Shown here: positions 8,794 to 17,409 of the stretch, piece by piece
How positions within the stretch are numbered: position 1 is the first letter of the stretch
Layout of the letters: every line of letters starts with the position of its first letter
DNA from: Caballeronia arvi
Lineage (GTDB): Bacteria; Pseudomonadota; Gammaproteobacteria; Burkholderiales; Burkholderiaceae
Reading direction: 5' to 3'
Assembly: GCF_001544695.2 (NCBI RefSeq)
Contig: NZ_FCOM02000002.1
Span: 124,001 to 188,000, forward strand
DNA: 64,000 nucleotides
The notes under the pieces: model-generated
Databases searched by the model: none
Seen by the model: the letters and a program-made list of their open reading frames with translations, nothing else
Told to the model about the DNA's origin: nothing
Program-made: the position numbers and the translations under genes

Positions 8794-9297
8794 CTATCGC
8801 CGGTTCATACTTCGCTCCGGAAAGTTGGTGAACTTCCAGTCCTGATACGTCGGCTTCAGCGCGAAGCTGGCGTAGTCGTCGGGAAAACCGTCCTTCTTGA
8901 GCGGCTCCTGCATCGACGAGCTGTACACGCCGTACAACTCGCCCCCCGGGCCGCGCTCCGTGAGCCAGTCGCCCTGGGTCATCGGATCGGAATACGCTTC
9001 GCGCAAAAAGCGCCGCACGAACGACACGCGCGGATCGTGCAGCAGATCGTCAAAGCTCTTCGGATACGCGCCGCTCTGATCCGCCTGCACGTACGCGACG
9101 ATCGCGCGCCGGATGGCATCGCCACGGCGCAGCAGCTCGTCTTCCCGCGCGCGCTGCACCTGCGTCGACCACACGGTGCCGACCTCCATCAGATAGATGC
9201 CGATGAGCGCCACGCACACCAGCGCCCACAACATGCCGAAGCCGCGCTGCCTCGAAGCGCGCGCAAGGCCTCTACCAGCTGCTGTAGTCCGTGCCAT
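8794..9297 (-). CDS. Pseudopilin-like protein lacking Glu5 (GspK-like position)
   Basis: The 167-residue protein has a type IV prepilin-like N-terminus: a basic leader, then RQRG followed by FGMLWALVCVALIGIYLMEV. The residue at +5 of the predicted mature protein is Trp instead of the usual Glu, a property shared with tip pseudopilins such as GspK. The C-terminal part (residues about 50-165) is soluble, with a region ERGPGGELYGVYSSS. The start ATG at 9297 lies inside the preceding pseudopilin gene (26-base overlap), which suggests coupled translation. It is one of four pseudopilins in the operon and would cap or prime the pseudopilus; the GspK assignment rests only on the missing Glu5. Confidence 0.78.
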   Translation of the reverse strand: MARTTAAGRGLARASRQRGFGMLWALVCVALIGIYLMEVGTVWSTQVQRAREDELLRRGDAIRRAIVAYVQADQSGAYPKSFDDLLHDPRVSFVRRFLREAYSDPMTQGDWLTERGPGGELYGVYSSSMQEPLKKDGFPDDYASFALKPTYQDWKFTNFPERSMNRR

Positions 9298-9661
9298 CTT
9301 TGCCCTTGCCTTTCGCGCCGCTGCGCACGTTGTAGACACCGGGCGTGCCGTCGGCGGGCTGCTCGGTCGTCCATGCCGTACGGCTTTGCGCGACGGGATC
9401 CATCGGTATTTCGCGCAGATAGCGCTTCTGCACGAGTTCGTCGAGCGTTTGCGGATAGCGCCCCTGATCCGCCCGGAAGTGGTCGATGGAATCGCGCATC
9501 GCCGCCAGGTTCTGATGCAGCACGGTTTCCTTCGCCTTGTCCGCCTGGCCGAAATAGCGCGGCACCACGAGCGTGAGCAGCGTCGCGATGATCGCCAGCA
9601 CCACCAGCAGTTCAATCAGCGTGAACGCACGCCGCGCCTTTTTCCACATCGCATTCACCAT
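9272..9661 (-). CDS. Type II secretion pseudopilin (GspG/GspH-like)
   Basis: The 129-residue protein starts MVNAMWKKARRA, then FTLIELLVVLAIIATLLTLVV, a standard prepilin cleavage and assembly helix with Glu5. The residue before the cleavage point is Ala, not the usual Gly. The C-terminal half has GspG-like features (RYPQTLDELV, the conserved proline region EIPMDPVAQ). It would be processed by a prepilin peptidase encoded elsewhere and join the periplasmic pseudopilus. It overlaps its upstream neighbour by 7 bases and its downstream neighbour by 26 bases. Confidence 0.88.
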   Translation of the reverse strand: MVNAMWKKARRAFTLIELLVVLAIIATLLTLVVPRYFGQADKAKETVLHQNLAAMRDSIDHFRADQGRYPQTLDELVQKRYLREIPMDPVAQSRTAWTTEQPADGTPGVYNVRSGAKGKGKDGTDYSSW

Positions 9662-10122
9662 TTACGATAAGGAATGCCATTGAGCCCGTTTCCTTCGGAT
9701 AACGAATGGACGTCGTAGACATCGTTGCCTTCGCTCGGCGAATCCGGCGGGCTCGCATAGCTGCGTTTGCCCCAGGTCTGCTCGTCCGAGCGGCTCGGGC
9801 AATCGCACAGCGGATCGCGCGGAACACGCCGCAGGAAATAGATTCGCGCGCCGCTCGGGTTGGTCTTGTCGACGACACCTTCCACCAACGTGTCCAGCCT
9901 GGGCGGATATCCCGTATCGCCCGCTGAACGATCGAACTTGCCGGCGTCGCCGGCTGCTTTATAGGCATCGATGGCATCGCGGATACTCCAGAGCGCGCGC
10001 CGCAGCTCGTCTTCCTTCTGGCGTTGCGCGGCGACCTGCACGAGCGGCGCGGCCACCGTCGCCAGAACCGCGAGGATCGCGAGCGTGACCAGCATCTCGA
10101 TGATCGTGAAGCCTCGTTGCAT
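9655..10122 (-). CDS. Type II secretion pseudopilin (GspG-like)
   Basis: The 155-residue protein has a very short leader, MQRG, then FTIIEMLVTLAILAVLATVA with the usual Glu5. Here the -1 residue is the standard Gly. The globular part contains GYPPRLDTLVEGV and RRVPRDPLCD, the same layout as the downstream pseudopilin, so the two are probably paralogues. The two cysteines in PLCDCPS may form a disulfide or bind metal. The gene begins 24 bases after the secretin stop codon. Its exact pseudopilus position (major or minor) cannot be fixed from sequence. Confidence 0.88.
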   Translation of the reverse strand: MQRGFTIIEMLVTLAILAVLATVAAPLVQVAAQRQKEDELRRALWSIRDAIDAYKAAGDAGKFDRSAGDTGYPPRLDTLVEGVVDKTNPSGARIYFLRRVPRDPLCDCPSRSDEQTWGKRSYASPPDSPSEGNDVYDVHSLSEGNGLNGIPYRKW

Positions 10123-10146
10123 GGCGTGCGGCTCGCATGATGTCCG

Positions 10147-12084
10147 TCAGGGTTGCGTGTTCGGCGGCGTGTCGCCGCCGGGCGGCTGCTGCGGCGCGAC
10201 CGGCGGCATCACCGCGACGGGCGGCGGCAGCGGCGCGGGCACGGGTATCGGCGCAGGCGGCAGCGGACGCGCGGGCGGCGCGCGCGTGCCGGCAGGCGCC
10301 ATGCGCGCGCTCTCGCTGGTCGACACCACGTCGCGTTCGGTCGTGATGCGGGTTTCCGTGCCGGAATCGAAGAGCATGACGTTGCCCGCCGGCGTCGCCT
10401 GGTTGCGCACGATGCGCGGCGTCAGCAACAGCACCAGCTCGGTCTGATGCTGGTCGTTCGCACGCGTGCCGAAGATGCGGTCGAACACCGGAATGCGGCT
10501 CAGGCCCGGCCATCCCGATCCCGTCGCGCGCTCGTTGCGCTGGAGCAGGCCCGCGAGCATCTGTGTTTCGTTGTTGCGTACGCTCATCACGGTATCCGCC
10601 GAGCGCGTGCCGATCTGATACGCGACGAGGCCGGTCGATGTCGTGATCGTGTCCGTCACGTTCGACACTTCCATGTGCAGCTTCACCTGCACTTCGTCGC
10701 TGCCGGCGATCACGGGCGCGACTTCGAGCGTCAGCCCGACATCCTGATAATTGACGCTCTCCGAGCTGAAGTTGCTGGAGAGCGTCGTCGTCACGACGGG
10801 CAGCCGGTCGCCGATCAGCACCTTCGCCTTTTCGCGATTCCGCACGCGGATGCTCGGATTCGCGAGCGTCTTGGTCCTGCCCTGGCTTTGCAGGAAGTTC
10901 ACGCCGACAGGCCCGATGCGCACCAGCACGTCGCCGCTATTGAGGTGGCCCAGTTGCTCGAGCGTCAGCGTGCCGGTTTCGCGCGGGGTGTCGTTCGGAT
11001 TTTGCGGCGCCGGCTGCAGCGCGAACGTGGCGCCGTTCGGCCAGTTGATGCCCATGTTGAGCAGATCCGACGACGTCACTTCGAGAATCTGCGCATCGAT
11101 GACGACTTCCGCGGGCGCCACGTCGAGCGCCCTGATGATGCGTTCGGCGACTTTCACGGTGTCCGCCGAGTCGCGCATGATGATGCCGTTGGTGCGCTCG
11201 TCGAGTACGGCGTCGCGCGTCTTGACCATCTGCTTGAGCACGGCGAGCACCTGCGCCGCCTGCGCGTTGTCCAGATAGAACGTGCGCACGACGAGGTCCT
11301 TGTATTCGGTTTCCTTGTCGGGGCGCTTCGGATAGATCAGCACCGAGTTGCCGCTCACGACCTTGCTCGCGAGCTGATTGGCCTGCAGCACCATCGACAG
11401 CACCTGCTTTACCGGCGTATTGCTCGCGAAAATCGTCGTCGGTGCGGCGGCCTGCACATCGCGGTCGAACGTGAAGTTGAGCCCCGTGATGTTCGACACC
11501 AGCTCGAAGATGCTGATGAGCGGCTGGTCGCGGAACTGCACGGTGATCGGCTGATCCAGATTCTTGTCGAGCTTCGGCGCGAGGTCCTGTCCTTTCGGCG
11601 TGACGAGCATGTCGCGCAGCCGCGCGGCGCGGGCGTTGTCGGGCTGCTTCGCGAGCACGTCGTTGACGATGCCGAGCGCTTCCTGCGGCTGGTCCAGATA
11701 GATCGTGCCCGCGTACTGCACGGCCGCGTCGATCGGCGCCTGCTTCTCGATCCAGTCGATCATGCCGCTGGCGGTGTCGTCGCCGGGCGCGGCCTCCTGC
11801 GCCTTGCGCGCCCACGCGAGCGCCTGCGCGGAATCGCCCGCGCGATAGGCGACCGTCGCGCGGTTCAGATATTCGACCTCAAGGCGCCGCCGCAAGCTCA
11901 GATACCAGCTTCGTATTTCGAGGTCGTCGGGATATTGCACGGTCTGTTGCGCGAGCAGTTCGAGCTGCGCGTCGGGCGGCATGTTCGACAGCGTGTTTTC
12001 CAGTCCCTTGCGATGCATTTCGCTCGCGCATGCCGTCATCAGCGAAAGCACGGTCAGGACCGCCAAGTTCTTGAGCCGCCTCAT
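10147..12084 (-). CDS. Secretin, outer-membrane pore of the type II-like system (GspD/PilQ family lipoprotein)
   Basis: The 645-residue protein has a lipoprotein signal (LMTAC, Cys19). Then come a helical, TPR-like N-terminal region (about 25-160), an N0-type domain (about 175-255), an N1-type domain (about 260-325) and the secretin channel domain (about 390-560) with SIRVRNREKAKVLIGDRLPV and the terminal ELVLLLTPRIV. A Pro-rich tail (about 590-645) is unusual. The lipobox suggests it can reach the outer membrane without a separate pilotin. The start ATG overlaps the upstream PilP-like gene by 4 bases. It should form the gated outer-membrane ring through which folded proteins leave. The N-terminal repeats resemble those of MshL-type and related secretins more than classical GspD. 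Confidence 0.93.
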   Translation of the reverse strand: MRRLKNLAVLTVLSLMTACASEMHRKGLENTLSNMPPDAQLELLAQQTVQYPDDLEIRSWYLSLRRRLEVEYLNRATVAYRAGDSAQALAWARKAQEAAPGDDTASGMIDWIEKQAPIDAAVQYAGTIYLDQPQEALGIVNDVLAKQPDNARAARLRDMLVTPKGQDLAPKLDKNLDQPITVQFRDQPLISIFELVSNITGLNFTFDRDVQAAAPTTIFASNTPVKQVLSMVLQANQLASKVVSGNSVLIYPKRPDKETEYKDLVVRTFYLDNAQAAQVLAVLKQMVKTRDAVLDERTNGIIMRDSADTVKVAERIIRALDVAPAEVVIDAQILEVTSSDLLNMGINWPNGATFALQPAPQNPNDTPRETGTLTLEQLGHLNSGDVLVRIGPVGVNFLQSQGRTKTLANPSIRVRNREKAKVLIGDRLPVVTTTLSSNFSSESVNYQDVGLTLEVAPVIAGSDEVQVKLHMEVSNVTDTITTSTGLVAYQIGTRSADTVMSVRNNETQMLAGLLQRNERATGSGWPGLSRIPVFDRIFGTRANDQHQTELVLLLTPRIVRNQATPAGNVMLFDSGTETRITTERDVVSTSESARMAPAGTRAPPARPLPPAPIPVPAPLPPPVAVMPPVAPQQPPGGDTPPNTQP

Positions 12085-12653
12085 TTCAGTTCTCCGAGCG
12101 CGAGCGTTTGCCGGCGCTTCAACGGCAGGTAGATGAACCGCACTTCCTTCCGGTTGATGTCCTCGATCCTGTATGCGTTGAGAATCACATCGCCCTTTTT
12201 CAGGAAGCTCTTCTTCTGGCAGTTGGCGCAAAGGGTGAACTCGCGCCCGGTTCCGGAGAGCAGCACGTAGAACACGCCGTCCTGATCCAGCCAGAGCGAG
12301 CGGACCGCGAACGGCAGCGGCGGCGGCTCGGGCGGCGGCGGCGGTTTCGGCGGCGTGAGCGGCGCCGGCGGCGGTGGCGGAGGAGGCGGCTGCCAGTTCT
12401 GGCTCGGGAAGACATCGACGGCAGCGGGCCGCTGCGCCTCCGCGGTCTCGATGGCGCTCGCGCTCGCGGCCGGCGCGCTTGCCGCGGCCGGCGCTTTCGG
12501 CACGGCGCGCGCCGGTGCGGGCGCGTCGGGCGCGTCCGGTGTTTCGGCCGGCTCGCCGCGGAAGTACGTGTACAGGATCAGACCGATCGCGACCACGAGC
12601 AGCCCGAGCACCGGCCGCGATACTTTCAGGCTGCGCACGTCGAGCCCGCTCAT
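12081..12653 (-). CDS. PilP/GspC-like inner-membrane to secretin connector
   Basis: The 190-residue protein has one membrane helix near the N-terminus (about 14-31), a Pro/Ala-rich periplasmic stretch (about 36-110, including a run of prolines) and a small C-terminal beta domain with WLDQDGVFYVLLSG, a CANC pair and IYLPLKRRQTLALGE. The topology matches PilP or GspC, which join the inner-membrane platform to the secretin. The gene shares 4-base overlaps with both neighbours. The CxxC pair in a periplasmic domain is unusual for PilP. Assignment rests on order and topology rather than strong sequence similarity. Confidence 0.72.
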   Translation of the reverse strand: MSGLDVRSLKVSRPVLGLLVVAIGLILYTYFRGEPAETPDAPDAPAPARAVPKAPAAASAPAASASAIETAEAQRPAAVDVFPSQNWQPPPPPPPPAPLTPPKPPPPPEPPPLPFAVRSLWLDQDGVFYVLLSGTGREFTLCANCQKKSFLKKGDVILNAYRIEDINRKEVRFIYLPLKRRQTLALGELK

Positions 12654-13171
12654 TTCGACGCCTCGACGAGAAAGGAGCACTGCAGGCGCACTTCGAGCTG
12701 CGTCGTGCCGATGTTCGGGCGCGAGATCGCGAGGCGCTCGCAACGCAGTCCCGGCATCGTGCGCAATTCGGCGATGAAGACGCGAAACTGCAGGTACATG
12801 CTCGTGAAACTCGTCTCGATGACATAGCGCTTCAACGGCGAGTCCTTGTCCTGCGCCGCGCTCTGATACGTGATCTGCGGCAGCGCGATGCCATTCTTCG
12901 CGGCGATCGCATGCAGGCTGTGCAGGAAGATGAAATAGCGCTGCTCGGCGCTGACGGGCGCGATCGCTTCGTCGGGCGAGGGCGGCGGGGGCTGCTTCAG
13001 CGTGGCGGCGCGCGCATCGAGATCGGCTTCGCGCGCGGCGATGTCCTCGCGCAGAGGGAGCATCTGCACGAGCGCGATCACCGCCGACGCGCCGAACAGC
13101 AGCACCGCGAGCACGCCGAAGGTGCCGAGCCGCCATTGCGCACGGCGCAGTTCCCATAGCAGGCGGTTCAT
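12650..13171 (-). CDS. PilO/GspM-like platform protein
   Basis: The 173-residue protein has a short cytoplasmic N-terminus, one membrane helix (about 17-37), a helical stretch (LPLREDIAAREADLDARAATL, predicted coiled coil) and a periplasmic ferredoxin-like domain ending in a beta strand (LEVRLQCSFLVEASK). This is the layout of PilO and GspM. The start MNRLLWE gives the 4-base overlap seen throughout this operon. It should pair with the PilN-like product encoded upstream and form the inner-membrane assembly platform. Confidence 0.75.
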   Translation of the reverse strand: MNRLLWELRRAQWRLGTFGVLAVLLFGASAVIALVQMLPLREDIAAREADLDARAATLKQPPPPSPDEAIAPVSAEQRYFIFLHSLHAIAAKNGIALPQITYQSAAQDKDSPLKRYVIETSFTSMYLQFRVFIAELRTMPGLRCERLAISRPNIGTTQLEVRLQCSFLVEASK

Positions 13172-13743
13172 TTCGGCGCTCCACCGGGCGGCGCGGCGGG
13201 CGGGCCTTCGGAGGCGGTTGCGGACGCGCCGGCGACCGGCTGCCCGAAGAACGGCCGCCACGTCACCTGGAGACTCGTCTCCACCGACTTCACCGGTGGC
13301 CCCGGCTTTTCGGTCTGCCGCTTCACAGTGACGTTTTCGGTGCCCGGCTGCGCCTGCAGCCAGTCGGCGTAGGAGAGCGCTTCCTGTGCCGAGCGCGTCT
13401 CGAACTGCATGTTGATGGTCCGCGACGCCGGGGCGATATCGACCGAAAGCAGCGCGATGCCCGGATTCCATCCTCCTTCGACGAGCGCGCGCGCCGGCTC
13501 CGCCGCATAGCGCTGCTGGGCCATCAACTTCGCGGCTTGCGCATCGCCTGAATGACGATGCGCATTGCTGATGGTCCTGAACTTCTGCTCCTGCTTCGCG
13601 ATCGCGCTTTCGCGCTGGTCGGTGAGCGTGTCGAGATACTGCATCGTCAGCACGAGCACGACGACGCCGGCCGCGAGCGCGATCAACCCCGGCGCGGCGT
13701 CCGGCCGGTTGGCGCGATGCAGGTTCAGGGCGGGCGCTTTCAT
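13168..13743 (-). CDS. PilN/GspL-C-terminal-like platform protein
   Basis: The 191-residue protein begins MKAPALNLHRANR; the short LNL stretch resembles the cytoplasmic tail by which PilN binds PilM. A membrane helix (about 20-38), a coiled coil (about 42-65) and a periplasmic alpha/beta domain (about 90-165) follow, then a Pro/Ala-rich tail. Classical type II systems fuse the PilM and PilN parts into GspL; here they are separate genes, as in type IV pili. It shares 4-base overlaps with its neighbours. Confidence 0.72.
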   Translation of the reverse strand: MKAPALNLHRANRPDAAPGLIALAAGVVVLVLTMQYLDTLTDQRESAIAKQEQKFRTISNAHRHSGDAQAAKLMAQQRYAAEPARALVEGGWNPGIALLSVDIAPASRTINMQFETRSAQEALSYADWLQAQPGTENVTVKRQTEKPGPPVKSVETSLQVTWRPFFGQPVAGASATASEGPPAAPPGGAPK

Positions 13744-14549
13744 GACGATGCGTCCCAGGGCGCGGCGAGCCACTCGGTCTGCGAGCGGTCCGCGATCCAT
13801 CGGTCCGCCGCGCCCGGCCCGATCACATAGCGGCGCTCGGGCGCATCGATGGCGCACAGCGCGAGCGCGTCGCGCCAGAGATCGTCGAGCGTGCCGGGCA
13901 CGGGCAGCGCGATGAAGCCGGTCCAGCCGCCGCCACGCCGGAAGCCGATATGCGCGATCGCCGCCGCGCCCGCGGTTTCTTCGAGTTCGGCGATCGCGAT
14001 GGCGCCATCGCGGATGCGCCGCGCGTGTCGGCCGAGCGCGAACGTGTAGCCCGGCACGATGCCGCCGAGCTGCAGCTTGCGTGTTTTGCACAGGCGCTCG
14101 ATGCCCGCGCAGAGCGCTTCGGGCATCGCGGCGGCGAGGCGGCCCCGGCCCCACGCGCTGTCGGCGACGGCGTAGCGCCACGGCTCCGCGCCCGCGCCCC
14201 ACTGAACCGCCTGCATGCGCGCGACCGACACCCAGTCTTCGGGCTTCGGCAGCGGCTGCCAAGGCAGCGCGTGATAGCGCGCGAACGGTGCGCCGACGAC
14301 CACGCGCAACGTGTGCAAGCCGGGACGCGCGGGCCTGGGCGCGAGCGCCTCGATCGCTTTCAGCGCGGCGGCGATGTCGCCCGAAGGGGAGAGCGGCGTC
14401 ATCGTCGGTGAAACCGGCGGTGAATTCAGCGTGTGCGCGCGTTCGCCGTCGAGCCAGATCGTCGCGCGGCTCATCATCGTCGATGCCGCGCTCATCGACG
14501 GCAGCTTCGCCGTTTTCAACGCGCCGAGCCGGTCCGATAAGCGCGACAT
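13740..14549 (-). CDS. PilM-like or GspL cytoplasmic-domain-like protein
   Basis: The 269-residue protein has no signal peptide or membrane helix and lies exactly where PilM is expected, between the ATPase and the PilN-like gene. Recognisable motifs are weak. It is shorter than typical PilM (about 350 residues) and closer to the cytoplasmic domain of GspL. Segments such as LHTLRVVVGAPFARYHALPW and AAIAHIGFRRGGGWTGFIAL look like the alternating strands of an actin-like fold. The assignment is by context; a search for structural similarity to PilM or GspL would settle it. Confidence 0.6.
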   Translation of the reverse strand: MSRLSDRLGALKTAKLPSMSAASTMMSRATIWLDGERAHTLNSPPVSPTMTPLSPSGDIAAALKAIEALAPRPARPGLHTLRVVVGAPFARYHALPWQPLPKPEDWVSVARMQAVQWGAGAEPWRYAVADSAWGRGRLAAAMPEALCAGIERLCKTRKLQLGGIVPGYTFALGRHARRIRDGAIAIAELEETAGAAAIAHIGFRRGGGWTGFIALPVPGTLDDLWRDALALCAIDAPERRYVIGPGAADRWIADRSQTEWLAAPWDASS

Positions 14550-14552
14550 CGC

Positions 14553-16199
14553 TCAGGCCTCGACCATCGTCACGCGATTGACTTCCGCGAGCGTCGTGCG
14601 GCCATCGGCGACGGCGCGCAGCGCAATCTGCCTGATCGGCACGAAACCGCTCGCATGGGCGAGCGCCTTCAGTTCCATGATCGGCCGCCGCTCGACGAAG
14701 CATTGCTTGATCGCATCGTTGAGGCGCAGCACTTCCGCGATCGGCTGACGGCCGAGATAGCCCGTGCGCCGGCAGGCATCGCAGCCCGCGCCTTTGCGAA
14801 AACGCCAGAGCGCGACCTGTTCCGGCGTGAGCCCCGAAGCGCGCAGCGTCGCTTCGTCGGGCGGCGTGTCGTCGCGCGCGCAATGCGGGCAGTTCTTGCG
14901 CATGAGGCGCTGCGCGACCGCGCCGAGCAGCGCATCGACGAAGCTGTGCATGTCGACGCCCATGTGCAGGAAGCGGTCGAGCACGGAAAACACGTTGTTC
15001 GCATGCACGGAAGTCAGCACGAGGTGGCCGGTCAGCGCGGCCTGCACGGCGATGCCCGCGGTCTCGCCGTCGCGGATTTCGCCGACGAGAATCTTGTCCG
15101 GATCGTGGCGCAGGATGGAGCGCAGGCCGCGCGCGAAGGTCAGGCCTTTCTTGTCGTTGATCGGGATTTGCAGCACGCCCGGCAGCTCGTATTCGACCGG
15201 GTCTTCGATCGTGATGATCTTTTCGTCGCCCGTGTTGATCTCGGTGAGTGTCGCGTAGAGCGTCGTCGATTTGCCCGAGCCCGTCGGTCCGGTCACGAGC
15301 AGAAGGCCGTAGGGCTCGTGCGCAATCGCGCGGATCGCATCGACGATCTCCGGCTCGTGGCCGATCGCATCGAGCCTGAGCGCCGTGGCCCCGGCTTCGC
15401 CGCGCTGCTTGTCGAGCACGCGCAGCACCGCGTCCTCGCCGTGTATCGACGGCATGATCGACACGCGAAAATCGATCTCGCGCTGACTGATGACCGCCTT
15501 GAAGCGCCCGTCCTGCGGGATGCGCCGCTCGCCGATGTCGAGATCGGCCATCACCTTGAGCCGCGACAGAACCTGCTCGGCCGTATCGACGCCCGGCGCG
15601 GACGCGGTCTCCTGCAACACGCCGTCGATGCGGTACTTGATGACGAGCCCCGCCGCCGTGCTTTCGATATGAATGTCCGATGCGCGCGCCTTCAGCGCGT
15701 CGTACAGCGACGAGTTGACGAGCCGGATCACCGGATGCACGTCCGCGGCGAGCGTCGCGAGCGTGATCTCGACGCCCGCTTCGCTCGTCGCTGCCGATTT
15801 CGTATCGACGCTGATGTGCGTGAGCGCCTGGTGCGCGGACTCGTGCAGCGCGAGAAACGCCATCAGCTCGGCGGGCACGCAGAACGCGAACGCGAAGGGC
15901 TTCTTCACGCGCTGCATCGCCCAGGCGCGCAGGTTCGGATCGAACGGATCGGCGAGGACGAGCCACAAGCGCGCATCGCTTGCCGCGGCGAGCAGGCAGC
16001 GGCGCGACATCGCTTCGCCGAAGGGCAGGAGATCGAAACGCGGCTCGAGCGTTTCGAGCGCTTCGGCTGCGAATCCGGTGAGGCCGATCGTCTGCGTGAC
16101 CCTCGTCAGATAGTCGGCGGGATCGTGCCCGGCGTCGTCCCAGAACTGCTGCTGGTTCGGGCGCTGCGCGCGGACGGGTGTTTCGGTCGGCTGTTCCAT
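14553..16199 (-). CDS. Type II secretion / pilus assembly ATPase (GspE/PilB family)
   Basis: The 548-residue cytoplasmic ATPase has an N-terminal domain (about 20-130), the N2 domain with ASDIHIES (about 173-180), Walker A GPTGSGKST (304-312), the Asp-box and Walker B (ILVGEIRD, about 370-377), a His box (GHLVLTSVHAN) and a zinc-binding CxxC pair set (Cys437, Cys440, Cys473, Cys476). All functional motifs are intact. It powers pseudopilus assembly through the GspF platform. The gene starts 4 bases after the gspF-like stop codon. Only one such ATPase is encoded, with no retraction ATPase, which favours a secretion system over a twitching pilus. Confidence 0.95.
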   Translation of the reverse strand: MEQPTETPVRAQRPNQQQFWDDAGHDPADYLTRVTQTIGLTGFAAEALETLEPRFDLLPFGEAMSRRCLLAAASDARLWLVLADPFDPNLRAWAMQRVKKPFAFAFCVPAELMAFLALHESAHQALTHISVDTKSAATSEAGVEITLATLAADVHPVIRLVNSSLYDALKARASDIHIESTAAGLVIKYRIDGVLQETASAPGVDTAEQVLSRLKVMADLDIGERRIPQDGRFKAVISQREIDFRVSIMPSIHGEDAVLRVLDKQRGEAGATALRLDAIGHEPEIVDAIRAIAHEPYGLLLVTGPTGSGKSTTLYATLTEINTGDEKIITIEDPVEYELPGVLQIPINDKKGLTFARGLRSILRHDPDKILVGEIRDGETAGIAVQAALTGHLVLTSVHANNVFSVLDRFLHMGVDMHSFVDALLGAVAQRLMRKNCPHCARDDTPPDEATLRASGLTPEQVALWRFRKGAGCDACRRTGYLGRQPIAEVLRLNDAIKQCFVERRPIMELKALAHASGFVPIRQIALRAVADGRTTLAEVNRVTMVEA

Positions 16200-16203
16200 G
16201 ATC

Positions 16204-17409
16204 TCAACCCACGCTTCCGGCCAGCTGGAAAATCGGCATGTAGAGCAGAAAGATGATCGTTCCGACGATGCCGCCCACGACCAGCATCAGCACCGGCTCG
16301 ACGACGCGCATCAGCGTGTCGATCGCGCGATCCAGCTCTTCGTCGCAGAATTCGGCCGAGCGCGTGACCATGCCCGCGAGCTCGCCGCTCTGCTCGCCGA
16401 CGCGGATCAGCCGCTCCGCGACGGGCGTCGTCAGATTCGCGGCGGGCAGCGCACCGGACAGCGGCTTGCCCGCGCGGATGTCGTCGAGCGCCTGGGCGAG
16501 CGCGGCCTGCATCTGCGCGGGCAGCAGTTGTGCGGACAGTTCCATCGACGCGACCATCGACATGCCGCCCGCGAGCAACAGCCCGAGCGTGCGGTAGAAG
16601 CGCGTCAGCGCGAAGAGCCGCTGATAATCGGCGAGTTTCGGCAGGCTCAGAAACGCCGCGAAGAGCCTGCCGCGCACTTTCGGGCTTTTCAGCGACCAGA
16701 GCGCGCCCGCGATCACGGCGAAGAGTCCGGCGAGCAGCACGCCGCCGTGCGCTTCCACGAGATTTCCCCACGCGAGCATCATGCGCACGGTGAAGGGCAT
16801 GTCCTTCATGGTCGCGAAGACCTGGCTGAACTTCGGCACCACGTAGAACGCCATGAACAGGATGATCAACGCGCCTACCGCGATGACGATCGACGGATAC
16901 ACCATCGACGACACGACCTTCTTGCGCACCGCCGCGAGCCGCGCGTCATACTGGTGATAGCGCTTGAGCGCCTCGGCGAGATGACCGGTCTGCTCGGCCG
17001 AGGCGACCGTCGCGACATAGAGCGGCGGAAAGTGCTCCGGCTGACGCTCCAGCGCGCGCGATAACGGCTCGCCTTCATAGAGCGCATCGACGATCTTCTG
17101 CAGCACCGTCCGGTTGAGTCCTTCCTTGCTCTTGTCGCGCAGCGTCTCGACCGTTTCGACGAGGCTCAGACCCGCTTCCAGCAACGCGATCAGCTCCTGG
17201 GTGAAGAGCGCGCGCTCGAACACAGGCTTCTTGAACGACAGCGACAAGCCCTTCTTGCCGACGGGCGTCGCCTCGATCAGCGCGAGCCCCATTGCGGCCA
17301 CGCTCTGGCGCAACTGCGCTTCGTCGGCGGCGTCGAGATCCAGTTCCTGCGGGCCGCTGTCGGTGTCGACACGAACGCGATATCGCATGACGGCCGCCGC
17401 GCATGTCAT
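16204..17409 (-). CDS. Type II secretion inner-membrane platform protein GspF
   Basis: The 401-residue protein has two GspF domains (about 65-190 and 270-390), each with the pattern LFTQELIALLEAG / LTRFYRTLGLLLAGG followed by a Gly-rich motif (SAEQTGHLAEAL, VGEQSGELAGM), and three membrane helices (about 170-190, 220-240, 370-392). It anchors the ATPase and moves pseudopilins into the growing fibre. The start MTCAAAV is chosen because it gives the 4-base ATGA overlap with the upstream pseudopilin gene; MRYRVRV seven codons later is an alternative. Confidence 0.94.
   Translation of the reverse strand: MTCAAAVMRYRVRVDTDSGPQELDLDAADEAQLRQSVAAMGLALIEATPVGKKGLSLSFKKPVFERALFTQELIALLEAGLSLVETVETLRDKSKEGLNRTVLQKIVDALYEGEPLSRALERQPEHFPPLYVATVASAEQTGHLAEALKRYHQYDARLAAVRKKVVSSMVYPSIVIAVGALIILFMAFYVVPKFSQVFATMKDMPFTVRMMLAWGNLVEAHGGVLLAGLFAVIAGALWSLKSPKVRGRLFAAFLSLPKLADYQRLFALTRFYRTLGLLLAGGMSMVASMELSAQLLPAQMQAALAQALDDIRAGKPLSGALPAANLTTPVAERLIRVGEQSGELAGMVTRSAEFCDEELDRAIDTLMRVVEPVLMLVVGGIVGTIIFLLYMPIFQLAGSVG

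Noticed and set aside
13168..15966. A 932-codon minus-strand frame across several secretion genes
   Set aside because: Only the final part is the PilN-like protein; the upstream part is an Arg/Ala-rich out-of-frame shadow of the ATPase and PilM-like genes.
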